From Poa pratensis (lineage: Eukaryota; Streptophyta; Magnoliopsida; Poales; Poaceae): a DNA stretch of 64,000 nt. Below are positions 29,274 through 41,160 of this stretch, piece by piece. The stretch's first letter is position 1. Every line of letters begins with the position of its first letter. Under the pieces are notes generated by a model. The model saw only the letters and a list, made by a program, of their open reading frames with translations. It ran no database searches and had not been told where the DNA came from. Both the position numbers and the translations under genes were made by a program. The stretch covers positions 17,523,833 through 17,587,832 of the forward strand of contig CAMZMU010000096.1 in the NCBI GenBank assembly GCA_947311845.1, written 5' to 3'.

Positions 29274-32005
29274 TTAATTCTTCACTGCCCAGCGTCGGCC
29301 CCTTATCTCGTAGCCATCAGGTGTCTTATCACCACCTCCCCAACTGTCCACAGCAGCAACTGAGCTGACAATTCTACGGTGTTTTTTGCCCTTCATGACC
29401 CCACTGTCACTTGTGCTCCCGCCTAATAACGGATCATCGATACCACGAACTGGTCTTTCTGGTGATGCTGCACTCACCCAGTTGTCATCCTGGGTTTTCT
29501 TATACTTGTTTTTCTTCATCAGCTTATCGAACCGCTTCTCCACCGGCCGCACTGCTTGGTGAACGGTGAACTTAAAATCCTTGATCACCTAAAAGTACGT
29601 GGAAGAAAAATAACACAGAAGCATGAGAATTGTGAACCATATTGGGTGCACAAGCTAACCACTTCGTAGAAAGCTAAGAAATGTTTCCCCACTCCCACCA
29701 GTGTGAGCCATGGTAAAAAATATAGTATATATAACAGCACCATGGTAAGATATCTAAATAGAAGTCTAGAACTCACATATTCCCCACTGCCGACCACAAA
29801 GTCTCGAACACTCTCCTTTATGTTTGTTGCACTTCTCTCGTCCGGTTCAAACTGTGGAATCTTCATTTTGCTAGGCCGGTTGCTTTCCTTGATTTCATAA
29901 GGATCTACAGGGTCAGCTGATGCGTAATCTCCAAGGACTGAAATGTTTCCAGGTGTGTGGTTAACTAAGAGCTCGTAGGGCTTAGCAGGGAACACATAGA
30001 GGTGAACAACTGACGCTATGCCCATCTGTGCTGGAGGAAGATACGATGTTATCAGATTTATAAAGCAGGTAATCCCAGAAACATGAAAAGAGTACAAATT
30101 CTTAAAGCAAAAGCTAAGAAAACTTTTAGAAACGTATCTTGGAAAGCTAAATACCTCTATGCAAATAATGAAATCTTGAATACTCGATTTTAACTCCAAG
30201 CTCTGGGCTAAAGGACTTCTAAGTAAGCCCAAAGAATACATTATTGCAATCACCACCCCTTGCCACCAAGTCAAGAATACTATTGACTTGAAAGAAAGAA
30301 ACTTAGCCAGAGGTTTTATATGTGCCAATTCGTCCTTGGTGGCTGTGTACCATGCTACTAAACAGTACAGGGCCCAAAATTGACTGAAATTCAGGACCGC
30401 GGCAAAGTAAGGGTATCTGCATCACAAAGAGATGCGTATGAGTCATCACATAACTAGAGAAAGATATAAGCATACTGAAAGCAATTAATTGATTTAGCAA
30501 TCTCATCTTCAGCTTCCAGGGAAAGAGTGAAAAGTAAGATATGGATTAATTCTCTGACGGCTGGAGAGAAAAATTAAAGGATGCGTGTTTCATTCATCGT
30601 CATAAGATGACATGAAAAAAAAGAAATTTCACATTCTGTCAAGTGTCAACACTGTTAACTCTTCTCCATAAATAACACAAAGACTGAAAGTATGAAAAGT
30701 TCCCTGTTGTCCTGTGAGACTAAACAAGCAGAGAAGAGAGAATTATCTTACCCACATCGTAAATTGAATTCGCCCTCACAATACACACCAAAGGCTTCTA
30801 GAAAAAGAGATAAGCTAGCAGTGAGTGTCTTTATAATCACCTGCATGAGAAAAGCGCTTTAACTCATTCATTCTAACTTTTTTCAGATAAGTAACAAATT
30901 GCAATACGGGTCAGTGGAATACATATTGGAATATTCCAAATTTGATAATCTGGTAAAACCGCGTCCCCATTTGCCAAGGTTCCAATATAAAATTGACAGG
31001 AAAATGATGGTGTATGACTCCTTTCTCAGAGGCATGATCCAAAAGGGGTTGCCCAGAATCTGTGCCGCCTTCCCTCTTCAAGAAGGCTATCGTTTTATCT
31101 TCCCCGCCTACATTTAAACACAGAGAGTAAAGAAACAGAAATACAAAGAAGGGTTCCATTTCTTTCCCAGGAGTGAAGTCTCATTTAGTAACTACAATAA
31201 GAATACATCGACTAATAAACTCATCCCTTGTAGTTCGCACTTTCCAGATATGCAAGGCAATAATAAATTCATGCAGCATACAGTCAACAAGGATGTGTTG
31301 TTCGACCAGATGTTTTACCCGTGTTCTGTCAAAAGATTTTTTTTAAATACGAAGTAGAACAATGGCCTAAGCATTAGCACTTCAAAGTAGAAAATAGTAA
31401 ATCTTTAACCATCAGTCAGCTCTACTAAATGCAAGTCTACGAGCAAATCTAACTGCTGCAGCCAACAAAGTAGGGGTTATCATAACGTGAGTAGATACAA
31501 CTTACCTAAACATGCAGTTATATATCTTCCAAAGCAGTACATGGCCAGTGCTTCATAACCCTCGCGCAAGATGCCACAGTAAACATTGGTATTCGGATCT
31601 ATCAGAGAAATATACTGTTCCAAAAGAAGAACACAATCACAAAACATATTGTTGGCATAATTTAGCGCATATAAAAATTGCTTGGAGGTTTTACCGACTC
31701 AATTGCATAGCAAGGGACCATCAAGATAACGCCCAGAACAAATTTCTGTTCCTGGAGAAGTACAGGATATAAAAACAGTAAAGAATAAATGCTTTTCAAA
31801 CAGAACTAAGTTCAAAACTGATGCCAAGATGCAGCGACAGAAAAGCAGGCACCTCAGGGTTGTTGTATGCCGAGAGATGCTCAAATATCAGGTACATGGA
31901 GAGGGAAAGGGCAAGCAGAACAAAGAACCCAGCGACCAATGTGGCCCATGCTGGCGTAGTGTACTTCACCATCAAGGGCATGAGAAGCTCAAGATTGACC
32001 CTCAT
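29274..32005 (-). CDS. LAZ1 homolog / TMEM184 (DUF300, OST-alpha-like) membrane protein, 472 aa, 8 coding exons
   Basis: Multi-pass protein of the organic-solute-transporter-alpha/TMEM184 family; plant LAZ1 members act at the tonoplast and plasma membrane in brassinosteroid signalling and cell death. Coding exons (minus): 32005-31853, 31751-31695, 31614-31506, 31107-30923, 30840-30752, 30416-30155, 30025-29777, 29588-29274. All junctions have GT..AG, phases join without a break, and the total of 1419 nt is 473 codons with the stop. Family landmarks in order: LSMYLIFEHLSAYNNPEEQK, ILMVPCYAIES, YEALAMYCFGRYITACLGGE, LEAFGVYCEGEF, LAHIKPLAKFLSFKSIVFLT, SSIQDFIICIEMGIASVVHL, VLGDYASADPVDPYEIKES. 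About seven helices lie in the first 300 residues; the C-terminus is cytosolic and basic (KLMKKNKYKK, KGKKHRR). The ATG at 32005 has a strong context (GCCACCATGAGG). The length is normal and the gene looks functional. Confidence 0.95.
31024..31240 (-). repeat. Inverted repeat arm 1 (intron 3 plus coding exon 4)
   Basis: The original copy: intron 3 sequence, its acceptor (tttaaatgtag, then GCGGGGAAGATAA) and about 84 bp of coding exon 4. It pairs with 32033-32217 in opposite orientation. Confidence 0.85.
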
Positions 32006-33110
32006 GGTGGCAGACTTCAATTGTTCTAACCTGTGCGAACTACAAGGGATGAGTTTATTAGTCGACGTATTCTTATGTTAGATATTAAAATCAGACTGGA
32101 CTGCTGGGCAAAGAAATGGACGCTTTTTAAATGTAGGCGGGGAAGATAAATGATAGCCTTTTGTAGGGGGAAGGAAGCACGGATTCTGGGAAACCCTTTT
32201 GGATCATGTCTCTGAGTATAAACAGAATAATCCAAATAACTAAACAGAAGCAATAAACATGAAAATTTTGAAACAAAGAGGTGCAAAGGAACAACGAGCT
32301 AGCTTATAGAAGGCACCGGAGTGGGGATTTCTTAGGTAGATTGTGTCATAATCCAGCCGGTAAATACATAAAAGTTGTATCTCATAAAAGAAATAATCTG
32401 AGCAAACTCCTTGTGACTGGATACTAAGGCAAGATACAGATCATATTAAGACACGCAGAACTAACATTAGTAATTTAGCTACCACAGGCAAGAACAATGA
32501 ACTATGGCACTAATCCAAGATTTCAAAGGGCTGAGACAGTAGCTAACTCTACCCTGACCATCCGCAATGCAACTGAACAAGTGGAGTATGACTAACAAGA
32601 ACAACTAGTTGGACCAAAATATCCCATCAGATGCTATAAACACGCACACGTCAAAGTAAAGCACTACGAATTTCTCTCAAATCACTAGATACCAACCATC
32701 ACCACCGCAAGATCGACCAGATCGTACTCGCAAGAAAAAGATCTACAGCCAAGCCCCAAGGATTAAGCCAGACCTTGTTAACATAATAACAACACGACGA
32801 TCCGGCCACCAGAGAAGAAGGAACCTAATGGAGGAGGGAGGGAGGGAAGAGGGGCGGTGGCGCACCGGCGTGGTTCTTGTCGATGATGCCCAAGGAGGAC
32901 GGCTCGCGGTGGAGAAAAGCGAGCACGGCCTTGCCGCTCTCGGGGCGGAGAAGGGAGAGGTCCAGGTTGCCGCTCGCGGAGGAGATGGGAGGTCGCCGGC
33001 GCTGTTGCTTGTGGGCTCGTGGCGGAGATGGGAGGTCGCCGGCCCTGCTGCTCAGGGCGCGTGGCGGAGGAGAGAGTCGGGACGGAGGGAGAAAAGAAGG
33101 GGATCGAGAC
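32006..33110 (-). other. 5' leader of the LAZ1-like gene: GC-rich first exon plus leader intron
   Basis: The ATG exon has a plausible acceptor at 32031-32033 (cgcacag, then GTTAG), leaving 25 nt of leader in that exon. A GC-rich block at 32866-33110 with a donor-like CACGCCG/GTGCGCC at 32866 is the likely non-coding first exon, giving an ~835-bp leader intron. The intron contains an inverted partial copy of coding exon 4 (32033-32217). The block at 32990-33075 has two ~48-bp tandem copies (ggagatgggaggtcgccggc). Exon limits are inferred from splice-site appearance only. Confidence 0.5.
32033..32217 (+). repeat. Inverted repeat arm 2: antisense partial copy of exon 4 in the leader intron
   Basis: The plus strand reads gtgcgaactacaagggatga, then gtttattagtcgacgtattc, aaatgtaggcggggaagata and cttttggatcatgtctctga. 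This matches arm 1 (read on the minus strand) at roughly 85% by eye, apart from a ~30-bp gap. In the gene's transcript this copy is antisense. It carries in-frame stops (gataaatgatag) and cannot be an alternative exon. Confidence 0.85.
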
Positions 33111-33318
33111 GAGACGTGTTATTCAATGGGAATTTGATCATCTGCTCTATTCCTACGGTGGATGAGCTCCAATGTCCGTCCACGAGGCAACATCAGCGCC
33201 CCAGAAGGCTTTTTTTTAGAGTCACACCCCAGGACCTCGTTTAGCGCCGTTTTGCGTCGGCGCACTCAAGCCAAACCCAGCGCGTCAGGTTCGCCTGGGG
33301 GGCAAAAGGCGACGTGGG

Positions 33319-33605
33319 TGTCAGTGTGCTGGAGAACACACCGACATCGTCAACGTCGTCATTGTCGAACAGTGGCTGAAGGCGCATGTTGTTAGTGTTT
33401 AAAGTCTGGGCCTGTTAGGCTGGTGAGTGAGTGGGCCATGTGGGCTGGTGTTGGGCTTGGCCCGTCACAGAAAGGTTATCGAATAGAAAGTTGAATTCCA
33501 ATTCCCCAACCCAGTTCGTTTTCCCAGTCTCCTGCTTCTCCCCGTCTCTACTCTGCTGCTTGTATCCATGGATTTGTAGTTGCTGGAGTAATCTGGGACA
33601 TTACA
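33319..33605 (+). repeat. 5' LTR of outer Ty3 element
   Basis: 287 bp, TGTCAGTGTGCTGG... to ...GGGACATTACA. Near-identical to 52986-53274. Confidence 0.95.
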
Positions 33606-33606
33606 A

Positions 33607-33620
33607 GTTGATATCAGAGC
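33607..33620 (+). other. Primer binding site (tRNA-Met type)
   Basis: gttgatatcagagc, one base from the usual tggtatcagagc, 1 nt after the LTR. Confidence 0.8.
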
Positions 33621-33798
33621 CTAAACGATCCGGCGCGCTTCGAATCCTCTCGATCGTACTCGTAAATCCTAAAGAAGGTAGCTGGTTGCCTTCGGGTGCG
33701 ACCTGGCGTAAATCCCGATTTGGGTTGGTTGATTTGGAGAAGAAGTCGCGACGGCACCGTATAAGGCAGGGTTACAGGCGCGGCAAGTGCTAGACGCC

Positions 33799-34990
33799 AT
33801 GGGCGAATTTGAAGGTCGCGTGATGACGGAGTTGGAGGTCCTGAAGGCGGTGAGCGAGAAACTGGAGGGAATCGCGGCAATCTCGTCGCGGTTGGACGCC
33901 CTCGACGCCCGCTTCAGCGAGCAGGTGGATCGCATGGATGTGGTGCAGTCGAAGGTAAATCTCACCATGACTTCGTTAGGAGAGGTGCGGGCGGAGCAGG
34001 TAGCCGCCGCGCGCTCTGCTAAACAAGGGGCGGCAAGCTCGACGTCTGCAGAGATACCGCGTGGAGAGGGAGATGGGCTGTTCCAGCGCCCTTCGCCGCC
34101 ACCGCTCGGCACACCGCTGGTATCACCTCGTGGATCTCCTCAGCAACAGTTTGATCCGGGTAGAAATCCAGCAGAGCCTAGTGGAAAAAAACCGTGGATG
34201 CCCAAAATGGATTTTCCTAAATTCGATGGCACTGCCACACGTATTTGGTTGGATGGTTGTGAAGCCTAGTTCACTCTGTATGATGTTCCAGTGGGTTTCA
34301 AGGTGACCTCTGCTACCCTACATTTGATTTGATTGGAGATGCGGCGCATTGGTTTCATGCTTATAAGTTACAGCATGACTGGCCAGATTGGGCTCAGTTT
34401 ATGGATGTAGTGCTACAGGAGTTTGATGTGAATGTTCATCGCGAGAAGATGCGAACACTGATGTTGCTTAAATAGACGGGAACAGTCGAGGAATACAAGA
34501 GGGAGTTTAATCAGTTGGTGTATCAGCTGCAGTTGTATGAGGGTACTGTCAGTGAAACGATGCTAGTGACCACTTTTGTGCTGGGACTAAAGGATGAACT
34601 CAAGCCAGCAGTGGAAATTCAGTTGCCTGCCACAGTTAGAGAAGCTGCCTTGTATGCTAAAGTTCAGGAAGAGATTTTGAGTAGACAGAAGGGTAACAAA
34701 ATATTTCCTAGTCATGTTCCATTTCAACGTGCTGAATCTCGACTGAATTCTGCGGCTACTGGTGATTTATGGAAGGAACGATAGTTGAAGGAATACAGAC
34801 GCACTAATGGCCTATGTTTCAGTTGTGGTGAAAAGTTTGTGCCTGGCCATACCTGTAGCAAGAGACCGGCAACGCCAGTGTTGAATAATGTGGAGGCTGC
34901 TTTGACAGGAGAAGAGGTGCTGTCAGATGAAGTGCTCGATGCAGTGGAAGAGCAGGAAGCAGCTCTGGCTGCTCTACAATTATCTTGTTG
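33799..34990 (+). pseudogene. gag of outer Ty3 element, broken
   Basis: Encodes the capsid/nucleocapsid part. An N-terminal coiled-coil-like segment (SEKLEGIAAISSRLDALDAR) leads to the conserved capsid start PKMDFPKFDGT. The Gag core follows (GDAAHWFHAYKLQHDWPDWA, then EYKREFNQLVYQLQLYEG), and then one CCHC-like knuckle (CFSCGEKFVPGHTC, near 34820). Disruptions: TAG at 34267-34269, a 5-bp duplication (atttg) near 34328 that shifts the frame, TAG at 34473-34475 and TAG at 34782-34784. No functional Gag can be made. Confidence 0.88.
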
Positions 34991-37900
34991 TGCAGTGTCT
35001 GGGGCAGCAAGCCCCTCCACAATTCAACTGAGAGCTTGTATTGGCAATCAAACATTACTGAGCTTGATTGATTCAGGAAGTTAACATAGTTTTGTCGATA
35101 AAAATGTGCTCACCAGGGTGTGTGCAGTGGAAACACCTCTGTCCAAACAACAGCCAGTTTGAGTGGCTAATGGTGCCTTTATGCAATGCAATTCTGAAGT
35201 GAAGAACTTTACATGGTGGGTTCAGGAGCATGCATTTTCGTATGATATGAAGGTACTGGAGTTAGGAGGTTATGATGCCATATTGGGCAAGGATTGGCTG
35301 GAACAGTGGGGTGAGATGAATTGCCACTGGAAAGAGAAGTGGTTGCGATTTGTGTACTTGGGTAATACTATTACACTGCAGGGCATCAAATCATTTTCCA
35401 TTGACAAACTTCGAGAAATGTCATTGGAACAAGTGATGTCTTGGCACAAGGAGAATGAAATTTGGGCCACAGCATTATTAGAACCACAAACACTAGTAAC
35501 AATGGCAAGCACCCCTGCTGAAATTTCCACATTACTTGATCAGTATAAGGATGTGTTTGAGGCTCCAAGTACTTTACCTCCCTCTAGAGCATTTGATCAT
35601 GAGATACATCTTCTACCAGAGGCAGCTCCAGTAAATTCTAGACCATATCGATATTCACCACTTCAGAAGGATGAAATTGAAAAACAGGTGAAGGAAATGA
35701 TTGTTGCAGGCATTATTACTCCTAGTCTCAGCCCTTTTGCGTCTCCGGTGTTGCTGGTAAAGAAGAAGGATGGCTCCTGGCGGTTTTGTGTGGACTATCG
35801 TAAATTAAACCAGATCACAATCAAAAGTAAGTTTCCCATGCCCATTGTTGATGAGCCGCTTGACGAGTTAGCTGGTACTTGTTGGTTCTCCAAGCTAGAT
35901 TTACGAGCTGGGTATCATCAGATTCGTATGGTACCGCAAGATGAATACAAAACAGCATTTAAGGCTCATCATGGACAATTTGAGTTTTGGGTCATGCCGT
36001 TTGGTTTAACAAATGCTCCATCTACATTCCAGTGTTTAATGAATTCCATCTTTGCTTAACACATCAGAAAATTTGTGCTTGTTTTTATGGATGATATCCT
36101 GGTATATAGTAAAACTTGGGAGTTGCATTTGAAGCATTTGCAAATGGTGCTGGAAATAATGAGAAGCCACCAGTTATATGCCAAAATGAGTAAATGCAGC
36201 TTTGCTCAACCACAGCTGGAATATTTGGGCCATATTATTTCTGATAAGGGTGTGGCAACTGACCCTGAGAAAATCACTCAATGTTGCAGTGGCCAGTCCC
36301 AACAAATGTGTCTGAGCTCAGAGGAATTTTGGGTTTTACTGGCTATTATCGCAAGTTTGTGGAGAAGTATGGCATTATTGCCAAGCCTTTGACTCAATTG
36401 CTGAAGAAGAAGTGTTTCCAGTGGAATGATCAAGCTCAGCATGCTTTTGAGCAGCTGAAGGCTGCAATGGCTTCTACACCAGTGTTAATTTTGCCAGATT
36501 TTAATAGACCATTTAGTATTGAAACAGATGCATGTGTTACAGGAATTGGAGCAGTTTTATGTCAGGATGGACATCCAGTGGCGTTTTATAGTAAAGCATT
36601 GGGTGAAAAAAACAGAAGCTCTCCACATATGAGAAAGAGTTTTTGGCAGTGATGATGGCGGTTAAAAAATGGCGCCCTTATTTGATTCGTGGACCATTTG
36701 TGATTAAAACTGATCACCAAAGCTTGTGCACTCTGGGAGATCAAGTGCTGACCATATAATTGCAAAAGAAGGCGATGGCTAAATTGGTGGGACTGGAGTT
36801 TCAATTTCAGTATAAGAAAGGTAGTGAGAACTCGGCTGCAGATGCATTATCTCGGGTGGGTCATCTGTTAGCTATCACTTCTTGTTCAGAGAGCAAACCA
36901 ATTTGGTTGCAGGAAGTGTGTAATTCCTATGTGATGGATGAGTTTGCTCAGGCCAGGTTGCAACAACTGGCTATATCTCCTGTCAGTGAGGATGGGTATT
37001 CTCTCAAGGAGGGCATTATTCGTTTCCAACGCAAGATTTGGATCAGTGCAAATGCAGCCCTTAAAACAAAGCTTATCTCTGCTTTCCATGCCAGCGCGAT
37101 TGGTGGTCATTCCGGGATCCAGGCAACTTATCAACGGATAAAAAAGCTATTTGCATGGCCTGGACTGAAACAAGATGTGGTAATTTTTGTGCAGCAATGT
37201 GATATTTGCCAAAAGGCGAAGCATGAACACTGTAAGAAGCCTGGGTTGCTTAGTCCACTGCCTATTCCTGCAGGACCTTGGATTGATATCTCTATGGATT
37301 TCATTGAAGCTTTACCTAAATCAAATGGGTTCACTGTCATTTTGGTGGTGGTGGATAGATTTACGAAATATGCACATTTCATACCTCTCAAACATCATTT
37401 TACTGCTCAGATGGTTGCTCAGGCAGTATGCAGAATGTGGTGAAATTACATGGACCACCTCAAACTATTGTGTCGGATAGAGATAAGATATTTGCAAGTT
37501 CCTTCTGGCGTGAATTGTTCAAAGCCTGGAACACTAAGCTTCACATGAGCACAACTTATCACCCTCAGACTGATGGCCAGACCGAAAGGGTAAATCAGTG
37601 TCTTGAAATGTATTTGAGGTGTGCTGTGCATGATACTCCTACCAAGTGGCATTCTTGGTTGGCATTAGCTGAATTTTGGTATAATACCAATTACCACACT
37701 TCTTTGGGGTGTTCACCATATAAAGCTCTTTATGGTTATGAACCTCATTATGGGACTTTTGCAAATGTTCTGCAATCGGATCATACAGATGTACAATAGT
37801 GGATGCAAGAGAATCAGAGTCATTCTCTGATGTTAAGGGAGCATCTACTGCGAGCCCAGGAAAAGATGGAAGGGTATGCAGATAAGCATCGTTCTGATAG

Positions 37901-38079
37901 GTGCTTTGATGTTGGTGATGCAGTTTATCTCAAGCTTCAACCTTATGCTCAGCGTTCGGTGGTGAATCGTCCTTGCAAGAAGTTGGCTTTCAAGTTTTAT
38001 GGGCCTTTTGAGATACTGGAGAAGATTGGCACAACAGCTTACAAATTGGATTTACCTGAAGCAGCGCTTATTCATTCGG
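34991..38079 (+). pseudogene. pol of outer Ty3 element, broken; continues at 52728
   Basis: Protease with the DSGS active-site motif (~35068-35081). Reverse transcriptase (WRFCVDYRKLNQITIKSKFP, KLDLRAGYHQIRM, and catalytic FMDD in FMDDILVYSK near 36085). RNase H (FSIETDACVTGIGAVL). Integrase with the zinc-binding H-H-C-C region (GGHSGIQATYQRIK, CDICQKAKH) and the DDE core (SMDFIEALPK, VSDRDKIF). Stops: TAA 35082, TGA 35160, TAA 36057, TAA 36757, TAG 37797. Frameshifts lie near 36277, 36610 and 37425. The reading frame is cut by the Tat element at 38080 and resumes after its TSD at 52728. Confidence 0.9.
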
Positions 38080-38574
38080 TGACATGGGTATACATCTCGG
38101 GTACCCTATCATGAGGGTACCTGGTGCACGTAATGACTAAGGCCCAATATTGAAGAGCCTACTCGAAGCCCAAGACAAGAGGCCCAAGAAGATGGAGTAC
38201 CCTCCAAGATTAGACATAGGCATAGTCGGTTTAGACTTTCCTTACGTGTAAACTAGGTCGGTTACAAACTCCCGAGACCCAGCCTATTTAAAGGCTGAGA
38301 GGGGTACCGATCTGGGGGCAAGCCATACTCGAACCACCAAAGCTCTTGCGAGTTTGTCATCTCGCCGGAGCCACCTTGTAACCTCGTAATCTCCAGCGAT
38401 CAATAACAGACAAGCAGGAAGCAGGGTCTTTACCTCCACCCGAGGGGCCTGAACCTGGGTAAATCTTTGCCTCTGCTTGTCAGCCGACGAAACTACCAGT
38501 ACTACCACGTTCTCTCCCCATAATCTCAACCCTAGGTCCTTAACCATGGGATTTGATGAGGGTACACCTCGTCA
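38080..38574 (+). repeat. 5' LTR of Tat element
   Basis: 495 bp. Contains tatttaaaggc near 38282 as a possible TATA element. Near-identical to 52229-52722. Confidence 0.95.
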
Positions 38575-38595
38575 ATTGGCGCCGTCTGTGGGAAA
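38575..38595 (+). other. Primer binding site of Tat element
   Basis: attggcgccgtctgtgggaa directly after the LTR. The tggcgccg core is the class usually assigned to tRNA-Asp in plant Ty3 elements. Confidence 0.75.
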
Positions 38596-39606
38596 GAATA
38601 GTGCTGGACTCGCGGTTTCTTCGGTTCCGTCAGAACACGGCGACTCGCCGATCGGATCTACAAACGGCAACTCGCCGACTGCATCGACAAACCAGAACTC
38701 GCCGACTCAGGCGGCACACGGCGACTCGCCGGCTCACTCGACAAACGGCAACACGCCGGCTTCACCCGCAAAAAGCGCATCGGATCCTCTGATGGATTTC
38801 GAGCCACACTCGCCAGGATTCCAGGAGGCCTTCTCCGATCTCGAGTTAGGTTTGGGTTTAACCGTTGGTTCGTTCAATTTTTTCGTCAATAAGCTTGGTG
38901 TGCAGGACTTGACGGATCCACGCCAACTCGCGACTCCCGCACCCGAGACTCCATCGGTTGCGGCTCCTTCGACTGCGGATCCCTCAACTGTGTCCATACC
39001 ATCGTCAAACCTCCAAGCTTGTTCATCTGCAACAACTATGTCCACACGAGAGATGCGCGAGCTCATTCAAGAACTCCAGGGCGAGGAGGCCGAATCAGCA
39101 TATCGCACAAACGATCCCGAGCTGGATCTCCCACTCGAGGATAGTTTCGGCTGCGGGATCTCCCTCAGCGACTTCGACGAACCTGAAACTCATATCGACA
39201 ACCACGTCGACTCTGAAATCTGCGCCAACAACAACCTCGACTTAGGGATTCATAACAACCTCGCTGACGCCGAGATGAGCATAGGCGACGAAGGCGTCGA
39301 CTGCGAGATCCGTCCAGATGGGCCACTCGATGAACATACGGACTCAGACATGAGCCTCGATGAAGATGTCGAGTCCATGACGGGACTCGAAAGCACATAC
39401 ACATACCCTCGGGTCATACCACAGCAGATCTACGTTGCCATCGCCGCAGAAACATCAGACACTGCGGCCAGTCGCAGGCCTACAGAATTCCCGTGCACAG
39501 TTACTATGCCAGATGGAGTCACAACTCTCACAATCACTGCTATGCCAGATGGAGTCACAACTCTCGCAGGCCTGATGTCTACGCACGCTTCTATTCTTGT
39601 AGACAG

Positions 39607-41160
39607 TGTTGGGCCTCCAAGAGCAGAGGTTTGTAGAACAGCAGCAAGTTTCCCTTAAGTGAATCACCCAAGGTTTATCGAACTCAGGGAGGTAGAGGTC
39701 AAAGATATTCCTCTCAAGCAACCCTGCAATTAAGATACAAGAAGTCTCTTGTGTCCCCAACACACCCAATACACTTGTCAGATGTATAGGTGCACTAGTT
39801 CGGCGAAGAGATAGTGAAATACAAGTGATAGGGATGATTATAAGTAGTAACTGCAATCTGAAATAAAGATGGCAGCAAGCAAACATGTAGCAGAACTTGT
39901 TGTAAACGGTGTTTCAATGCTTAGAAACAAGGCCTAGGGATCATACTTTCACTAGTGGACACTCTCAACAATGATCTCATAACTGAATAAGTAAAAGCTA
40001 CTCTTAAACACTCTCTTGTTGGATAACAAACACCATTCATTGTGTAGGGCTACAAAAGCACACCTCAAGCCGGAGTAAACAAGCGCCACAACATCATAAA
40101 GGAATCACACACGGTGCACACACTGTCACCTTTACACCGTGGAGAGTACCGGAGTTCATATTAAAGTAACCTATAGAGTGCATAATAGATAAAGAGTAAC
40201 ATCTACATATTCAACTAGATTAGCACAACTGAACACAAGTAAATACTGCTCGGGATTATTCTCTTTCTTGATAACACAAGAGTACTACGTGTAGGGCTGC
40301 AAAAGCACTCCTCAAAGTCTGAGTAAACAAACACCACAATTCCCAAGAATAAGCCATGATAAATGTCTAAATTATTCATAGAGTCACACAAGTACCCACA
40401 CTGTCACCTTGATACCGAGTTGTCACAATGACTCCAGAAACTAGACAAAATCACTTGAGTAGCATAAACATTATTAATGTATTCAGCGATACTAGCAATA
40501 CACATGATCACATAAAGATCACACCATGGGAGAGAGAGATGAACCACATAGCTACCGGTAGAGCCCTCAGCCTCGGGGGAGAACTACTCCCTCCTCATCA
40601 TGGGAGCCAGCAGCGGCGATGAAGATGGCGGTGGTGTCGATGGAGATGACTCCGGGGGCAATTCCCCGTCCCGGCGGCGTGCCGGAACAGAGATTCTGTC
40701 CCCCGAAACTTGTCGTCGATGGCGGCGGCGCTGCGGAACTCTTCTGGAAATATGACTTGGTGTTTTAGGGTTTTCGCGTCTGAGGGAATAAATAGGCGAA
40801 GGGGCAACGTCGGTGGAGGCCCGAGGGGCCCGCACCATAGGGCGGCGCGGCCAGGGGGCCCACCGCGCCGAGGTGTGGTTTGGCCACCTCGGCGCCCTCC
40901 TTCGTCTCTCCTTCGGACTCCGTGACGGTGCTGGAAAAATAGGGACGTGGCCTTTTGTTTCGTGCAATTCCGAGAATATTCGCAGAAGTACTTTTCTGGA
41001 ACCAAAAACAGCAGAAAACAGGGAACTGGCACTTCGGCATCTTGTTAATAGGTTAGTCCCGGAAAATGCATAAAAATGATATAAAGTGTATATAAAACAT
41101 GTGACAATGATACATAAAACAAGCATGAAACATCAGAAATTATAGATATGTTGGAGACGT
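39607..41160 (+). mobile_element. Solo LTR, ~1.55 kb, resembling Sabrina (Athila lineage)
   Basis: Starts tgttgggcctccaagagcag and ends near atatgttggagacgtata. The combination tgtccccaacacacccaata, then aggtgcactagttcggcgaa, and gttaatag, then gttagtccc is what I recall from Sabrina LTRs of Triticeae. The middle includes a GC-rich block (40600-40920). No internal domain or second LTR is present and the expected 5-bp TSD is not visible, so the right border is approximate or deleted. It interrupts the gag frame of the Tat element and is therefore younger than that insertion. Confidence 0.65.

Noticed and set aside
29703..32286. Plus and minus ORFs in the LAZ1-like introns
   Set aside because: Explained by read-through of exons into introns and by the inverted exon copy, not separate genes.
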